From contig NZ_JAIVFP010000001.1 of the NCBI RefSeq assembly GCF_022760755.1, positions 3,142,001 through 3,206,000 of the forward strand: 64,000 nucleotides of DNA. The letters are read 5' to 3'. Positions 8,654 to 18,696 of this stretch are shown in pieces. The number at the start of each line of letters is the position of its first letter. Within the stretch, counting starts at the first letter, position 1. The translations under genes were made by a program, and so were the position numbers. The notes beneath the pieces were generated by a model that was not told the DNA's origin, did no database searches, and worked only from the letters and a program-made list of their open reading frames with translations. Origin of the DNA: Candidatus Rhodoblastus alkanivorans (GTDB lineage Bacteria; Pseudomonadota; Alphaproteobacteria; Rhizobiales; Beijerinckiaceae).

Positions 8654-9736
8654 TCAGTCGCTTGTTTTCAACGCGCGCATCGCCGCCGCCAGCATGTCGG
8701 TCTGGGTGATGAGTCCGAGGATGCGGTAATCGGGATCGACCACCACCACTTCATAGGCCCGCCCGCTCGACAGCGCCGGCGCGAAAGTCAGGGCCGGCGC
8801 ATCGGGTCGCGCCACGGGGGCCGAGGTCATGACCGCCGCGACCAACGCGGCGTCGCCTATCAGGTGGCGCGCCTCGACCATGCCGATATAGACGCCGAGC
8901 CGGTTGACCGCAGGCAGGCAGCGCAGGCGGCGCGCCAGCATCATCTCGCGCGCCTCCGCCACCGTCGCGTCATAGGGAATGGTGACCACGTCCTTCGACA
9001 TAACGTCGGCGCAGCGCGGCGAATCGGGCGCGCGCGCCAAAGCCCGCTCCTCCAGACGCCACAGCAGTTCTTCCAGATCGTCCCGGTCGATATCGAAGGT
9101 CTCGCGCATGTCGCCGAGCACTGCGTCGAGGTCGCTGGAAAGGAAGCTGTCGCGCCGCGATGGCGGCGCATCGGCCGTTCCGTGAGGATTTTGCGGCGGC
9201 GGGGCCGGAACATGCGGATAGGAATGGCCGGAAAAGCGGTGGAAGATCAGGCCGACCATCACCAGCAGCAGCGAATTGGCGCCGACGGGAAGAAAGGCGA
9301 ACAAGAAACCCGGCGGAACCGCCTTGTGGGCGGCGAGCGAGGTCAGAAGCGCGACCGCGCCGCCGGGCGGATGCAGGCAGCGAAAGGCCGACATCAGCAC
9401 GATGGCGCCGCCGACCGCAATCGCCGTCGCGAGAAAGGGATTGGGGACGAGCTGGATGACGGCGAGAGCGACGAGACAGGAAATGATATTGCCGCCGACC
9501 ACCGACCAGGGCTGCGCCAAGGGACTGGACGGCACGGCGAAGACCAGCACGGCCGAAGCCCCGATCGGCGCCACGATCAGCGGTGAATGGGCGCCCGCGA
9601 CGCCGCTCGCCACGAAATAGCCGGTCAGCCCGATGCCGAAAAAGGCGCCGAGTCCGGCCAGCAGGACGTCCTTTGGCGTTGACCCGGCAAGCGCCGGCGC
9701 CAGCCGATCGAATGTGGCCTTCAAGCCTTCCCCCAC
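8654..9736 (-). CDS. HPP-family membrane protein with C-terminal CBS pair
   Basis: 360 residues. The N-terminal half is an HPP domain with four to five membrane helices and the signature FRCLHPPGGAVALL near residue 117. A charged linker (SSDLDAVLGDMRETFDIDRDDLEELL) follows, then two CBS motifs (CADVMSKDVVTI and a second ending GLITQTDMLAAA). HPP proteins include chloroplast nitrite transporters; CBS pairs usually sense adenine nucleotides, so a nucleotide-gated anion or nitrite transporter is a reasonable inference. No nitrogen genes lie beside it. Confidence 0.85.
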   Translation of the reverse strand: MGEGLKATFDRLAPALAGSTPKDVLLAGLGAFFGIGLTGYFVASGVAGAHSPLIVAPIGASAVLVFAVPSSPLAQPWSVVGGNIISCLVALAVIQLVPNPFLATAIAVGGAIVLMSAFRCLHPPGGAVALLTSLAAHKAVPPGFLFAFLPVGANSLLLVMVGLIFHRFSGHSYPHVPAPPPQNPHGTADAPPSRRDSFLSSDLDAVLGDMRETFDIDRDDLEELLWRLEERALARAPDSPRCADVMSKDVVTIPYDATVAEAREMMLARRLRCLPAVNRLGVYIGMVEARHLIGDAALVAAVMTSAPVARPDAPALTFAPALSSGRAYEVVVVDPDYRILGLITQTDMLAAAMRALKTSD

Positions 9737-9795
9737 CTGTCTGCCTGTTTTTTGTGCTTTCTGTCACATGAAAAGGCGGCCGGCAAGGGGCGGCT

Positions 9796-10539
9796 TCAGC
9801 GCAGATCCCATTCGCAGATCTTTCCGCCGTGACGACGCGGTTCGAGATCGAAATGGACGTGGCTCTCGTGCGCGCCATCGGCGCCCGGACCGAGCACGGT
9901 GGAAAAAAGTTCGCAGGCGCTGGCGCGAAGTTTCGACGCGAGGACGAGATCGTTGGCGCGGCTCGCCAGTGAAAACACGCGGCCGTCGGCGAAGACGACC
10001 GAGGTCAGGTCGATCGCGTCGCCATGCGCATGTTCGGACATTGGGGCGCCGGGCTGGCGATCGCGCGTCCGGCATTCATAACCCCCAACGCCGGCAAGGC
10101 GGACGACCCGCTCGCCCCCGGCTTCGAGGGACGGAACAAGGTCCTGCGCGATCCAGCGCGCCGCCTCGGCCGCAAAGTCGCAGCGAAGCACGGGCGGCGG
10201 CTCAATCGGAACGCGCCTTTTATCGGGGAGGATCACCGCGTCGAGCGCCACCGGCGCTTCGACGCCGCAGCCGTTCGGACCGGCGATCGGCGCGCGCCGC
10301 GTCGCCTCGACCTCTCCACTCGCGAGCCATGAGTCGCAGGCCGCCGGATTTTCCGGTCGCTCGGCCACGGGCGCCGGCGGCGGCGCGGGAGGCGGCGACA
10401 GCTCGGTGGGTCGTGGCGGCGGCAAGGGCGGCGCCACGGCCGTCAGAAAATCCGCGGGCCGTCGCGGCGGCGCCGGAACCGCCGCGACGGCTGACCCCGC
10501 CGTCAGCGCGAAAGCGCAGATCGCCCAAGACACCCGCAT
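9796..10539 (-). CDS. Extensin-like C-terminal domain protein, secreted
   Basis: 247 residues with a signal peptide (about 1-19, cleavage near AVA), a proline-rich linker (residues 20-60, PPLPPPRPTELSPPPAPPPA) and the bacterial extensin-like domain. The domain shows GPNGCGVEAPV, RWIAQDLVPSLEA, GVGGYECR and the metal-binding-like pair SEHAHGDAIDL and ESHVHFD. The His/Asp pattern resembles D-Ala-D-Ala carboxypeptidase/VanY-type folds, so a murein-processing role is plausible but unproven. Many alphaproteobacteria carry one such gene. Confidence 0.85.
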   Translation of the reverse strand: MRVSWAICAFALTAGSAVAAVPAPPRRPADFLTAVAPPLPPPRPTELSPPPAPPPAPVAERPENPAACDSWLASGEVEATRRAPIAGPNGCGVEAPVALDAVILPDKRRVPIEPPPVLRCDFAAEAARWIAQDLVPSLEAGGERVVRLAGVGGYECRTRDRQPGAPMSEHAHGDAIDLTSVVFADGRVFSLASRANDLVLASKLRASACELFSTVLGPGADGAHESHVHFDLEPRRHGGKICEWDLR

Positions 10540-10603
10540 TCATTCCTCCCGAGACGCCTTCAACTTGGCGCTCTCCGAAACGTAAACCGGGCTGACGGCA
10601 ACA

Positions 10604-10625
10604 GTTCCCGCCCAATCGCGGGAAC
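10604..10625 (-). terminator. Hairpin downstream of metH
   Basis: GTTCCCGC-N6-GCGGGAAC is a perfect 8-bp stem located 15 bases after the metH stop (minus strand). The following bases (TGTTGCC) are not a true T run, so termination is likely but weak. The divergent extensin-like gene starts at 10539, so the hairpin may also isolate that promoter. Confidence 0.5.
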
Positions 10626-10639
10626 GTGAACGGCGCAGG

Positions 10640-13600
10640 TCAGCCGGTCGCCGGCCGGTAATTCAGCACCGGCCCCAGCCAGCGCTCAACCTCGGCCATG
10701 CTCATGTTTTTCCGCGCGGCGTAATCCTCGACCTGATCGCGCTCGACCTTGGCGACGCCGAAATAATGCGCTTGCGGGTGGGCGAAATAAAGCCCGCTGA
10801 CCGAGGACCCCGGCTGCATGGCGAAGCTTTCGGTGAGCGAGACGCCGATGCGGCGCGTGGCGGCGAGGAGATCGAAGATCGTCTGCTTCTCGGTATGGTC
10901 GGGCTGGGCGGGATAGCCCGGCGCCGGGCGGATGCCGCGATATTCCTCGGCGATCCGCGCGTCATTGCTCAGGGCCTCATCGGGCGCATAGCCCCAGAAT
11001 TCCCGGCGCACGCGCTCGTGCAGAAATTCGGCGAAAGCTTCGGCGATGCGGTCGGCGAGCGCCTTGACCATGATCGAGCCGTAATCGTCATTGGCCCGCG
11101 CCAGCTTGTCCGCGATCTTGCCCTCTTCCGCGCCCGCGGTGCAGACGAAGGCCCCCACGTAATCGGCCTTGCCGCCCTCCGGCGCGATGAAATCGGCCAA
11201 AGCGACATTGGCCTTGCCGTCATGGCGGGCGAGCTGCTGGCGCAAAGTGTGGAAGGTCGCGAGCTTCTCGGTCCGCGACTCGCCGGTATAGAGCGCGATG
11301 TCGTCGCCTTGTCGATTGGCCGGCCAGAAGCCGATCGCGGCCTTGGGGTTGAACCAGCGCTCGTCGACGACGCGCTTGAGCATTTTCTGCGCGTCCTCGA
11401 ACAATTGGCGCGCGGCCTCGCCCTGTTTCTCGTCTTCGAGAATTTTCGGGAAGCGGCCTTTCAGCTCCCAGGTCTGGAAGAAGGGCGTCCAGTCGATATA
11501 GGGGATCAACTCGGCGACATCCTGCGACGACAGCACCCGCACGCCGGTAAAGGTCGGCTTGGGCGGCGCATAATCCGTCCAGTCGATCTTAAAGGCGTTG
11601 GCGCGCGCCTGCGCCAGCGGCACGCGCTTCTTGTCGCTTTCGGCGCGGGCATGGGCCTCGGCGACATGGGCGTATTCGTCGCGCAGCCTGGCCTTGTAGG
11701 CGTCGCGATCAGCGCCGATCAAAGCCTGAGCCACGCCGACAGCGCGGCTGGCGTCGGTGACATAGACCGCCTGATCGTTGGCGTAATTGGGCGCGATCTT
11801 CACCGCGGTGTGGACGCGCGACGTGGTGGCGCCGCCGATCAGCAGCGGCATATCGAAACCCTCGCGCTGCATTTCGGCTGCGACAAAGGCCATTTCGTCG
11901 AGCGAGGGCGTGATGAGGCCGGACAGGCCGATCATGTCGACCTGGTTGTTCTTCGCCTCTTCGAGAATCCGCCGCGCCGGAACCATCACGCCAAGATCGA
12001 CGATCTCGAAATTGTTGCAGGCGAGCACGACGCCGACAATGTTCTTGCCGATGTCGTGAACGTCGCCCTTCACGGTCGCGAGCAGGATTTTTCCGGCGGT
12101 GCTGCGCGCGCCTTCCGCCTTCGCCGCCTCGATATAGGGCAGCAGATAGGCCACCGCCGCCTTCATCACCCGCGCCGATTTCACCACCTGCGGCAGGAAC
12201 ATCTTGCCGGAGCCGAACAGGTCGCCGACCTTGTTCATGCCGGCCATGAGCGGGCCTTCGATGACGTCGAGCGCGCGCGGCGATTTCTGCCGCGCTTCCT
12301 CGACGTCGGTTTCGATATGGTCGGTGACGCCATTGACGAGCGCATATTCGAGCCGCCCCTCGACCGGCTGCTCGCGCCAGGCGGCGTCCTTCTCGCGCGC
12401 CTCGGTCGTCTTGCCCCGATATTGCTCGGCGAGCGCGAGCAGGCGCTCGGTCGCATCGGGACGGCGATCCAGCACCACATCCTCGCAGGCCTCGCGCAAA
12501 GCCGGATCGATCTTTTCATAGACCGCGAGCTGGCCGGCGTTGACGATGCCCATATCCATGCCGGCGGCGATGGCGTGATAGAGGAACACGCTGTGCATCG
12601 CCTCGCGCACCGGCTCGTTGCCGCGGAAGGAGAAGGAGAGGTTCGAAACGCCGCCCGAGATATGAGCGTGCGGCAGATTTTTGCGGATTTCGTGCGCGGC
12701 CTCGATGAAATCGACGCCGTAATGATTGTGCTCCTCGATGCCGGTCGCGACCGCGAAAACATTGGGGTCGAAAATGATGTCCTCGGGCGGAAAGCCGATT
12801 TTTTCGGTGAGGATTTTATAGGCCCGGGCGCAAATTTCGACCTTGCGCTGGAACGTGTCGGCCTGGCCCTTTTCGTCGAAAGCCATCACCACCGCCGCCG
12901 CGCCGAAGCGGCGAACGATCTTGGCCTGTTCGACGAATTTTGCCTCGCCTTCTTTCAGCGAAATCGAATTCACCGCCGGCTTGCCCTGCAAACATTTCAG
13001 GCCCGCCTCGATTACCTCGAATTTCGAGGAATCGACCATGACCGGCACGCGCGCGATGTCCGGCTCGGCGGCGACGAGATTCAGGAACTCGACCATCACC
13101 TTCTGCGAATCGAGTAGGCCCTCGTCCATATTGATGTCGATGATCTGGGCGCCGTTGGCGACCTGATCGCGCGCGACATCGAGCGCGGCGGGATAGTCGC
13201 CGGCCTGGATCAATTTCCGGAACTTGGCTGAGCCGGTGACATTGGCGCGCTCGCCGATATTCACGAAATTGATGTCGGGCGTCAGGGTGAAAGGCTCAAG
13301 CCCCGAGAGCCGCAGCAAAGGCTCGATTTTCGGAACCGCGCGCGGCTTTACGCCCGCCACCCTTTTCGCAATGGCCGCAATATGCGCGGGCGTGGTGCCG
13401 CAGCAGCCGCCGACGATATTGACGAGGCCGCTGTCGGCGAATTCGCCGACCATCTCCGCCATGGCCTCCGGGCTTTCGTCGTAAAGGCCGAACTCATTGG
13501 GCAGTCCGGCATTGGGATAGGCGCAGACGAAAGTGTCGGCGACGCGGGAAATTTCCGCGATATGGGCGCGCATTTCGCGCGCGCCGAGCGCGCAATTGAG

Positions 13601-14353
13601 GCCGATCGAAAAAGGCTTCGCATGGCGCAAAGAATGCCAGAAGGCGGTCGGAGTCTGGCCTGAAAGGGTGCGTCCCGAAAGATCGGTGATCGTGCCGGAG
13701 ATCATCACCGGCAGCGTGACGCCGGCCTCCTCGAACGCCTCGTCAATGCCGAAGAGCGCCGCCTTGGCGTTGAGCGTGTCGAAAATCGTCTCGACCAGCA
13801 GTAGATCGGCGCCGCCCTCGATCAAGCCGCTCGCCGCTTGCGCGTAGGCGACGCGCAATTCGTCGAAGGTCACCGCGCGAAAGCCGGGATTGGACACGTC
13901 CGGCGAGATCGAGGCGGTGCGGTTGGTCGGCCCCATCGCGCCGGCGACGAAACGTTTCCTGCCGTCGCGTTTTTCCGCCTCCATGGCGGCCTCGACCGCC
14001 AGCAGCGCGCCCTGGACGTTCATTTCGCGTGCGAAGGCCTCCATACCGTAATCGGCCTGAGCGATGGTCGTGCAGGAAAAAGTGTTGGTCTCGACAATAT
14101 CCGCGCCCGCCGAAAAATAAGCGAGATGGATGTCGCGGATCGCGTCGGGCTGCGTCAGGATCAGCATATCGTTATTGCCGCGCAGATCGCGCGGCCAGTC
14201 AGCGAAACGCTTGCCGCGGAAATCGCCTTCCGTGAATTTGCGCTGCTGAATCATCGTGCCCATGGCGCCGTCGAGCACGAGAATTTTTTCCCGCGCCGCG
14301 TCCTTGAGGGCCTCAAAAACCGTCTTGCCGCCGAAGCGATTGGTCGAAGTCAT
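10640..14353 (-). CDS. metH: Cobalamin-dependent methionine synthase MetH
   Basis: MetH transfers the methyl group of 5-methyl-THF to homocysteine via methylcobalamin. From the ATG at 14353 the protein has 1237 residues (E. coli has 1227) and all four modules: homocysteine-binding barrel ([10 protein letters not shown] at the start, zinc site GGCCGTTP near 335), pterin-binding domain ([14 protein letters not shown]), B12 cap and binding domain ([16 protein letters not shown], giving DxHxxG), and activation domain with [16 protein letters not shown]. An in-frame extension to 14431 includes an intergenic palindrome and looks non-coding. It is the last gene of the regulator-metF-metH operon. No riboswitch is visible before it. 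Confidence 0.97.
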   Translation of the reverse strand: MTSTNRFGGKTVFEALKDAAREKILVLDGAMGTMIQQRKFTEGDFRGKRFADWPRDLRGNNDMLILTQPDAIRDIHLAYFSAGADIVETNTFSCTTIAQADYGMEAFAREMNVQGALLAVEAAMEAEKRDGRKRFVAGAMGPTNRTASISPDVSNPGFRAVTFDELRVAYAQAASGLIEGGADLLLVETIFDTLNAKAALFGIDEAFEEAGVTLPVMISGTITDLSGRTLSGQTPTAFWHSLRHAKPFSIGLNCALGAREMRAHIAEISRVADTFVCAYPNAGLPNEFGLYDESPEAMAEMVGEFADSGLVNIVGGCCGTTPAHIAAIAKRVAGVKPRAVPKIEPLLRLSGLEPFTLTPDINFVNIGERANVTGSAKFRKLIQAGDYPAALDVARDQVANGAQIIDINMDEGLLDSQKVMVEFLNLVAAEPDIARVPVMVDSSKFEVIEAGLKCLQGKPAVNSISLKEGEAKFVEQAKIVRRFGAAAVVMAFDEKGQADTFQRKVEICARAYKILTEKIGFPPEDIIFDPNVFAVATGIEEHNHYGVDFIEAAHEIRKNLPHAHISGGVSNLSFSFRGNEPVREAMHSVFLYHAIAAGMDMGIVNAGQLAVYEKIDPALREACEDVVLDRRPDATERLLALAEQYRGKTTEAREKDAAWREQPVEGRLEYALVNGVTDHIETDVEEARQKSPRALDVIEGPLMAGMNKVGDLFGSGKMFLPQVVKSARVMKAAVAYLLPYIEAAKAEGARSTAGKILLATVKGDVHDIGKNIVGVVLACNNFEIVDLGVMVPARRILEEAKNNQVDMIGLSGLITPSLDEMAFVAAEMQREGFDMPLLIGGATTSRVHTAVKIAPNYANDQAVYVTDASRAVGVAQALIGADRDAYKARLRDEYAHVAEAHARAESDKKRVPLAQARANAFKIDWTDYAPPKPTFTGVRVLSSQDVAELIPYIDWTPFFQTWELKGRFPKILEDEKQGEAARQLFEDAQKMLKRVVDERWFNPKAAIGFWPANRQGDDIALYTGESRTEKLATFHTLRQQLARHDGKANVALADFIAPEGGKADYVGAFVCTAGAEEGKIADKLARANDDYGSIMVKALADRIAEAFAEFLHERVRREFWGYAPDEALSNDARIAEEYRGIRPAPGYPAQPDHTEKQTIFDLLAATRRIGVSLTESFAMQPGSSVSGLYFAHPQAHYFGVAKVERDQVEDYAARKNMSMAEVERWLGPVLNYRPATG

Positions 14354-14374
14354 TTCACGATCCCGTTGGTCACT

Positions 14375-14390
14375 TCCCCGTTTTCGGGGA
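14375..14390. repeat. Small palindrome in the metF-metH spacer
   Basis: TCCCCG-TTTT-CGGGGA is a perfect 6-bp hairpin with flanking GAGAGGGAGT, resembling the CTCTCCCCG...CGGGGAGAG repeats scattered through alphaproteobacterial genomes. It lies in the 44-base gap within the operon and could stabilise the upstream metF mRNA or partly terminate. Confidence 0.5.
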
Positions 14391-14397
14391 GAGGGAG

Positions 14398-15288
14398 TCA
14401 GGCATGCGCCCTTACGCCCAGCAGATGGCAAACCGCATAGACCAGATCCGCGCGGTTCATCGTATAAAAATGGAACTGCTCGACGCCGCGGTCGAGCAGA
14501 TCGAGAACCTGTTCCGCCGCCACCGCCGCCGCGATCAGGCGGCGGGTCGGCAGATCATCGTCAAGGCCCTCGAAGCGCTCGGCCAGCCATTGCGGCACGC
14601 TCGCTCCCGCCCTTTTCGCGAAATTGGCGGTCTGTTTGAAATTCTGGACCGCCGTTACGCCGGGCACGATGGGAATCGTGATCCCCGCCGCCCGCACCCG
14701 GTCGAGAAAGCGGAAATAGATGTCGTTGTCGAAGAAGAATTGCGTGATCGCGCGGGTCGCGCCGGCGTCGATCTTGCGCTTGAGCACGTCGATGTCCTGT
14801 TCGAAACTCGCGCTCTCGGGATGTTTTTCCGGATAGGCCGAGACCGAAATCTCGAAATCGCCGATGGCGCGCAGGCCCGCGATGAGATCGGTCGAAAAAG
14901 CGTAGCCGCCCGGCGTCGGCGCATAGACGCCGCCCAACCCGCCCTGGGGATCGCCGCGCAAGGCCACGATATGGCGCACGCCGACATCCCAATAGGCGCG
15001 GGCGACCTCGTCCACCTCGCCGCGCGTCGCGCCGACGCAGGTGAGATGGGCGGCGGGCTTGATGTCGGTCTCGCGCAATATGCGCGCGACGGTGGCGTGG
15101 GTGCGCTCGCGCGTCGAGCCGCCGGCGCCATAGGTCACCGACACGAAGGTTGGCCTGAGAGGCGCGAGACGCGATATCGCCTCCCACAAGGCCACCTCCA
15201 TTTCCGGCGTCCTGGGCGGGAAAAATTCGAACGACACGTCGATCGGCCGGTGATGGTTGCGGCTGGGCCTGGGCTCGTGCATGTCCAA
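14398..15288 (-). CDS. metF: 5,10-methylenetetrahydrofolate reductase MetF
   Basis: MetF is a flavoprotein making 5-methyl-THF, the methyl donor for MetH encoded next. 296 residues, normal for bacterial MTHFR. The family motifs [13 protein letters not shown] (with the catalytic Glu), [30 protein letters not shown] and [11 protein letters not shown] are all present in order. It starts three bases after the regulator's stop, so the two are cotranscribed. Confidence 0.97.
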   Translation of the reverse strand: MDMHEPRPSRNHHRPIDVSFEFFPPRTPEMEVALWEAISRLAPLRPTFVSVTYGAGGSTRERTHATVARILRETDIKPAAHLTCVGATRGEVDEVARAYWDVGVRHIVALRGDPQGGLGGVYAPTPGGYAFSTDLIAGLRAIGDFEISVSAYPEKHPESASFEQDIDVLKRKIDAGATRAITQFFFDNDIYFRFLDRVRAAGITIPIVPGVTAVQNFKQTANFAKRAGASVPQWLAERFEGLDDDLPTRRLIAAAVAAEQVLDLLDRGVEQFHFYTMNRADLVYAVCHLLGVRAHA

Positions 15289-15291
15289 CTC

Positions 15292-16278
15292 TCAGTGCAA
15301 GGCCGCGCGCGGGTCGCGCGCCAGCCAAAGGGAAACGGTGAGCTTGTCGTCGCCGGCCGCGTCGCCCGGCGCGAGGTCGCGATGGAGGCAAGGCTCGAGC
15401 CCCGCCTGCCGCAGATAATCGTCAACCTCCTCTGCGGCGAAGCCGAGGCGGCGGTGTTCGTGTTTCTCGCGCAGCATCTCGCAATGATGGGGCGCAAAAT
15501 CGACCACGATCAACCGCCCGCCGGGGGCGAGCGTCAGCGCGGCCTCGCGCAAAGCGCGGGCGGGATTGTCGAGATAATGCAGAACCTGATGCACGACGGC
15601 GAGATCGACCGAGCCACGCTCGACCGGAAGCGCGTAAATATCGCCCTGGCGGAGCTGGATATTGCGCAAGCCCGCCTGTTCGACGCGCGCCCGCGCCACG
15701 CCGAGCATGGCGGCCGACAGATCGACCCCGACCGCGCCTTCCGCGCGGGGGGCGAGCAATTCCAGCATGCGGCCCGCGCCGCAGCCGATGTCGAGCAGGC
15801 GCTTCACAGGCGGCGCCTTGTCGAGCGCGGCCGAGAGGATCGCGGCCTCCACCTCTGCTTCCGGCGCATGCAGGCGGCGGGTTTCGTCCCAGACCGGCGC
15901 ATGTTCGGCAAAATATTTCTGGGCCCGTTCGGCGCGGGCGGCGCGCGCCTCCGCCAGACGGCCGCGGTCGGCTGCAAGGACGGAATCGCCGGCGTCGAGC
16001 CTCGCCAGAACCGCGCGCCCCAAAGCCGCCGCCGCGCCCTTTTCCGGCGCATGGAAAAACGCCCAGGCTCCCTCCCGGCGCCGTTCGACCAGCCCGGCTT
16101 CGAGCAGAAGCTTGAGATGACGCGAGACGCGCGGCTGTGATTGGCCGAGAATCGTCACCAATTCGCTGACGGCAAGCTCGCCTTCCGCCAACAGCGCATA
16201 GAGGCGCAGGCGCGATTCCTCGCCAAGCGCGGCAAGCCACGCTAGAGCATCGTGCAGAGGGGCGGAGGTCTCGCTCAT
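15292..16278 (-). CDS. ArsR-family regulator fused to a SAM-dependent methyltransferase domain
   Basis: 328 residues. Residues 1-95 form a winged-helix ArsR domain (LAALGEESRLRLYALL and a recognition helix region ILGQSQPRVSRHLKLLLEAG). Residues about 140-310 are a class I methyltransferase fold with the SAM motif LLDIGCGAGRMLELLA. No ArsR metal-site cysteines are seen. It leads metF-metH, so by context it is a SAM/SAH-sensing repressor of methionine synthesis in the manner of the SahR/SamR group of ArsR proteins; whether the C-terminal domain still methylates or only senses cofactor is unknown. An inverted repeat just upstream suggests autoregulation. Confidence 0.88.
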   Translation of the reverse strand: MSETSAPLHDALAWLAALGEESRLRLYALLAEGELAVSELVTILGQSQPRVSRHLKLLLEAGLVERRREGAWAFFHAPEKGAAAALGRAVLARLDAGDSVLAADRGRLAEARAARAERAQKYFAEHAPVWDETRRLHAPEAEVEAAILSAALDKAPPVKRLLDIGCGAGRMLELLAPRAEGAVGVDLSAAMLGVARARVEQAGLRNIQLRQGDIYALPVERGSVDLAVVHQVLHYLDNPARALREAALTLAPGGRLIVVDFAPHHCEMLREKHEHRRLGFAAEEVDDYLRQAGLEPCLHRDLAPGDAAGDDKLTVSLWLARDPRAALH

Positions 16279-16294
16279 TTCAGGTCCAGAAGGA

Positions 16295-16312
16295 TATAAA
16301 CATATCTTTATA
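16295..16312. promoter_or_regulatory. Probable operator of the methionine operon regulator
   Basis: TATAAA-N6-TTTATA is a perfect 6-bp inverted repeat 17-34 bases before the ArsR-methyltransferase start codon. The AT-rich dyad stands out in this GC-rich DNA and has the size and position of an ArsR-family autorepression site. The binding protein is inferred from adjacency only. Confidence 0.6.
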
Positions 16313-16425
16313 CGTCATTTGAGGCCGGCGCAATCCTTCCTCGCCAAATCGGCGCGGGAACCCAGGCGGCGATATCCGACGTTTTGCGCGCGATCCCGCA
16401 TGAACCCGAGAACGGTTCGCCAATC

Positions 16426-16953
16426 TCAAAGGTTGCAGGGATTCAGGGTCTCGAACGTGACGCTGGCGGGCTGCTGGCGAAATAATCGGCCCTGGTAGAG
16501 ACGCCAATCGAAAGCGGAAGCCATCGAGACGCGGTCCGCGCCTCTCGCCCACAGGGTATTTCCCGTGGCGCGGAAAGCTCCTGCGGCGATTCCCGGCTCG
16601 ATGTCGCCGCTGAACTGCATTTTGCCTGGCGCGCCATAAACGCTGAATATGCCCGCCAATACGCGCGCGTAATCGACGTCGGACTGGATATTGCGGCTAT
16701 AGGAGACCAGAATGTCGCCGCAAAAACCGACCCTGCTCAGGATGAGCGGCGGGAAGGCGGAGCCGAGATAGAAGTATCCAGGCTCGCCCGGCTGCGCCAT
16801 CAAGCCTTGAGCCGACGCCGCAAAGACGAACTGCTGCATGGACATGCCGCTCCAGAAGCCGTCAATATAAAAAGCTTGAGCTTCACGGGGCGTAACCATA
16901 CAGAATTGCAGGAAAATGAGAGCGGCGATCCTTCGCGAGCGAATTGGCCTCAC
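16426..16953 (-). CDS. Hypothetical secreted protein, 175 aa
   Basis: I do not recognise this protein. It starts with GTG, supported by GGAAGG ten bases upstream. Residues 1-27 look like a signal peptide (AALIFLQFCMVTPREAQA, cleavage after AQA). The mature part has two cysteines (in GFCGD and near the C terminus) that could form a disulfide, and a start FYIDGFWSGMSMQQF reminiscent of small periplasmic proteins with an SmpA/BamE-like fold, but that is weak. It is monocistronic, divergent from mobA. Confidence 0.65.
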   Translation of the reverse strand: MRPIRSRRIAALIFLQFCMVTPREAQAFYIDGFWSGMSMQQFVFAASAQGLMAQPGEPGYFYLGSAFPPLILSRVGFCGDILVSYSRNIQSDVDYARVLAGIFSVYGAPGKMQFSGDIEPGIAAGAFRATGNTLWARGADRVSMASAFDWRLYQGRLFRQQPASVTFETLNPCNL

Positions 16954-17142
16954 TTTCTCGCCCTTCCGAAATGATATGCTTCACACCCTGCGCCGGTCTG
17001 CCTAGTCGCCATAAATAATCTTTATGAATCGTAATTGAAATAGACCGCTCCGGCCGAACCGCCGTTAGATGCGTTTTGGTCCTGAACATGATGAGCAACA
17101 TGCGGCAGGCATCGGATTTCGACCGCGGGTGTGCGTGTGCAA

Positions 17143-17778
17143 ATGATTGAGAAAACGCCGGATATTCTCGCCCTGATCCTCGCGGGAGGCCTGTCCCGGC
17201 GCATGGAGGGCGCCGCCAAGCCGCTGTTGCGCCTCGGCGGCCGACGGCTGATCGACTGGGCGATCGAGAAAGCGCGGGCGCAATGCGGCGCGGTCGCGCT
17301 CAATCTGCATGACGATGCGCCTGAAACCACAGCGCCTTTCGCCGACCTCGGCCTCGCCATCGCGCCGGACGCCGCGCCCGGCCGGCTGGGGCCGCTCGCG
17401 GGCGTGCTTGGCGGGCTCGATTTCGCCGCCCGTCATGATCCCGGCGCCGAATTCGTGTTGAGTCTGCCCTGCGACAGCCCCTTCCTCCCGGACGATCTCG
17501 CCCAGCGTCTACGCGACGCCGCGAGCGAAACCAGATCGGGCCTTGCCTGCGCCGCTTCGGGCGGGCGCGTCCATCACGTCGTGGCGCTCTGGCCGCTCAG
17601 GCTTCGGGAAGACTTGCGCCGCGCTTTGCTGGAGCGGGACATGCGCGCGGTCGGCCAATTCCAGCGCGCCTATGACGCCGCGATCGTGGATTGGCCGGCG
17701 GCGGCGCGCGACCCGTTCTTCAACGTCAATACGCCGGACGATCTCGCCCGCGCCGAAATGCTGATGGGAAAAGCGTGA
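17143..17778 (+). CDS. mobA: Molybdenum cofactor guanylyltransferase MobA
   Basis: MobA attaches GMP to molybdopterin to make the MGD form of the cofactor used by DMSO-reductase-family enzymes. 211 residues from the ATG at 17143 (a GTG at 17131 is also in frame). The N-terminal signature LILAGGLSRRMEGAAKPLLRL is the GTP-binding loop, followed by LGPLAGVLGGLDF and the metal-binding SLPCDSPF. The C terminus ends FFNVNTPDDLARAE, as usual. It is translationally coupled to the following DUF2478 gene through a TGATG junction. Confidence 0.94.
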   Translation: MIEKTPDILALILAGGLSRRMEGAAKPLLRLGGRRLIDWAIEKARAQCGAVALNLHDDAPETTAPFADLGLAIAPDAAPGRLGPLAGVLGGLDFAARHDPGAEFVLSLPCDSPFLPDDLAQRLRDAASETRSGLACAASGGRVHHVVALWPLRLREDLRRALLERDMRAVGQFQRAYDAAIVDWPAAARDPFFNVNTPDDLARAEMLMGKA

Positions 17779-18293
17779 TGAACCCTCTCGCCGCCATGAT
17801 TTTCGCTGAAGGCGAGCCGGTGGACGCGATCTTCGCGCGCCTGCGCGAGATCGTCGCGCAGAAAGGCTTTCGCGTCGGCGGCCTGCTGCAGGAGCCCTGC
17901 GGCGAGTCGGTCTTCGTCACCCAAATCGAAAGCGGCAAACGCATCGATCTTATGCAGGATCTCGGCGCCTGCGCCGAAGGCTGCCGGCTGAACACCGCCG
18001 CTCTGGCCGAGGCCGCCGGCCTGCTTGCGCAAAGCCTCGACGCCGCGCCGGATCTGCTTCTCGTCACCCGCTTCGGCCGCGCCGAGATCGAAGGCGGCGG
18101 CTTCCTCCAGGAGATCGGCGCGGCCGCCGCCGCCGGCGTTCCAACCCTGATCGGCGTCGGCGCGAAGCGCGCGCCGGACTGGCGCGATTTCGCCGGCGAC
18201 TGCGCCGAGAATCTGCCCTGCTCGCTCGACGCCGCGCTCGGCTGGTGGGACGCGCTGATTGAGGCAGAAGACATTGGCCGGCTTGAGCGCTAA
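17778..18293 (+). CDS. DUF2478 family protein, probable nucleotide-binding partner in molybdenum metabolism
   Basis: 171 residues starting MNPLAAMIFAEG at the ATG that overlaps the mobA stop by one base; an in-frame upstream extension inside mobA is not used. The pattern LAAMIFAEGEPVDAIFARL, DLGACAEGCRLNTAAL and LLLVTRFGRAE matches DUF2478 (NTPase-like fold without a clear P-loop). The family typically sits with molybdate transport or MGD genes. The inferred role is in molybdenum cofactor delivery; there is no biochemical assignment. Confidence 0.85.
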   Translation: MNPLAAMIFAEGEPVDAIFARLREIVAQKGFRVGGLLQEPCGESVFVTQIESGKRIDLMQDLGACAEGCRLNTAALAEAAGLLAQSLDAAPDLLLVTRFGRAEIEGGGFLQEIGAAAAAGVPTLIGVGAKRAPDWRDFAGDCAENLPCSLDAALGWWDALIEAEDIGRLER

Positions 18294-18359
18294 AATCGGC
18301 GCTGGCGGCGTCGCATGGATTCCGCCCAATCCCATCGGACCAGGTTCCGGAGGCGTATC

Positions 18360-18668
18360 ATGAAAATCATCAATTCCATTGCCGTCCTGTCTTTCCTCGC
18401 CTTCTCCGGCGCAGCCTATGCGCAATCCCCTGCCGACGCGGTCGGCGGAGCCGCCGGCGCCGTCGGCGGCGCCGTCAGCGGAGCCGCGGGCGCAGCGACC
18501 GGCGCCGTGAGCGGAGCCGCCGGCGCGGCGACCGGAACCGCCGGCAAGGCGATGAAAAGCGCCAAGCCGCGTTCGACGAAATCGATGGAATGCTCGAAAA
18601 AGGCCGACACCCAGAAGCTGCACGGCAAGGAGCGCAAGCATTTCATGAGCAAGTGCAAGAAGATGTGA
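18360..18668 (+). CDS. PsiF-repeat small periplasmic protein
   Basis: 102 residues from the ATG at 18360 (MKIINSIAVLSFL). Signal peptide of about 20 residues ending AYA, a Gly/Ala/Val repeat segment of about 40 residues with four GAAGA-type units (AVSGAAGAATGAVSGAAGA), and one PsiF motif (MECSKKADTQKLHGKERKHF with the paired cysteine in SKCKKM). PsiF proteins are phosphate-starvation or stress associated, of unknown function. The alanine-rich linker is the odd part; the psiF unit is usually present twice. Confidence 0.8.
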   Translation: MKIINSIAVLSFLAFSGAAYAQSPADAVGGAAGAVGGAVSGAAGAATGAVSGAAGAATGTAGKAMKSAKPRSTKSMECSKKADTQKLHGKERKHFMSKCKKM

Positions 18669-18696
18669 CGCCAGCCATCACGAAAGCAGGCCGGTG

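Noticed and set aside
14000-14431. Possible SAM or cobalamin riboswitch before metH
   Set aside because: The space between metF and metH is only 44 bases and shows a simple palindrome, with none of the conserved cores (B12 box, SAM-II) visible.
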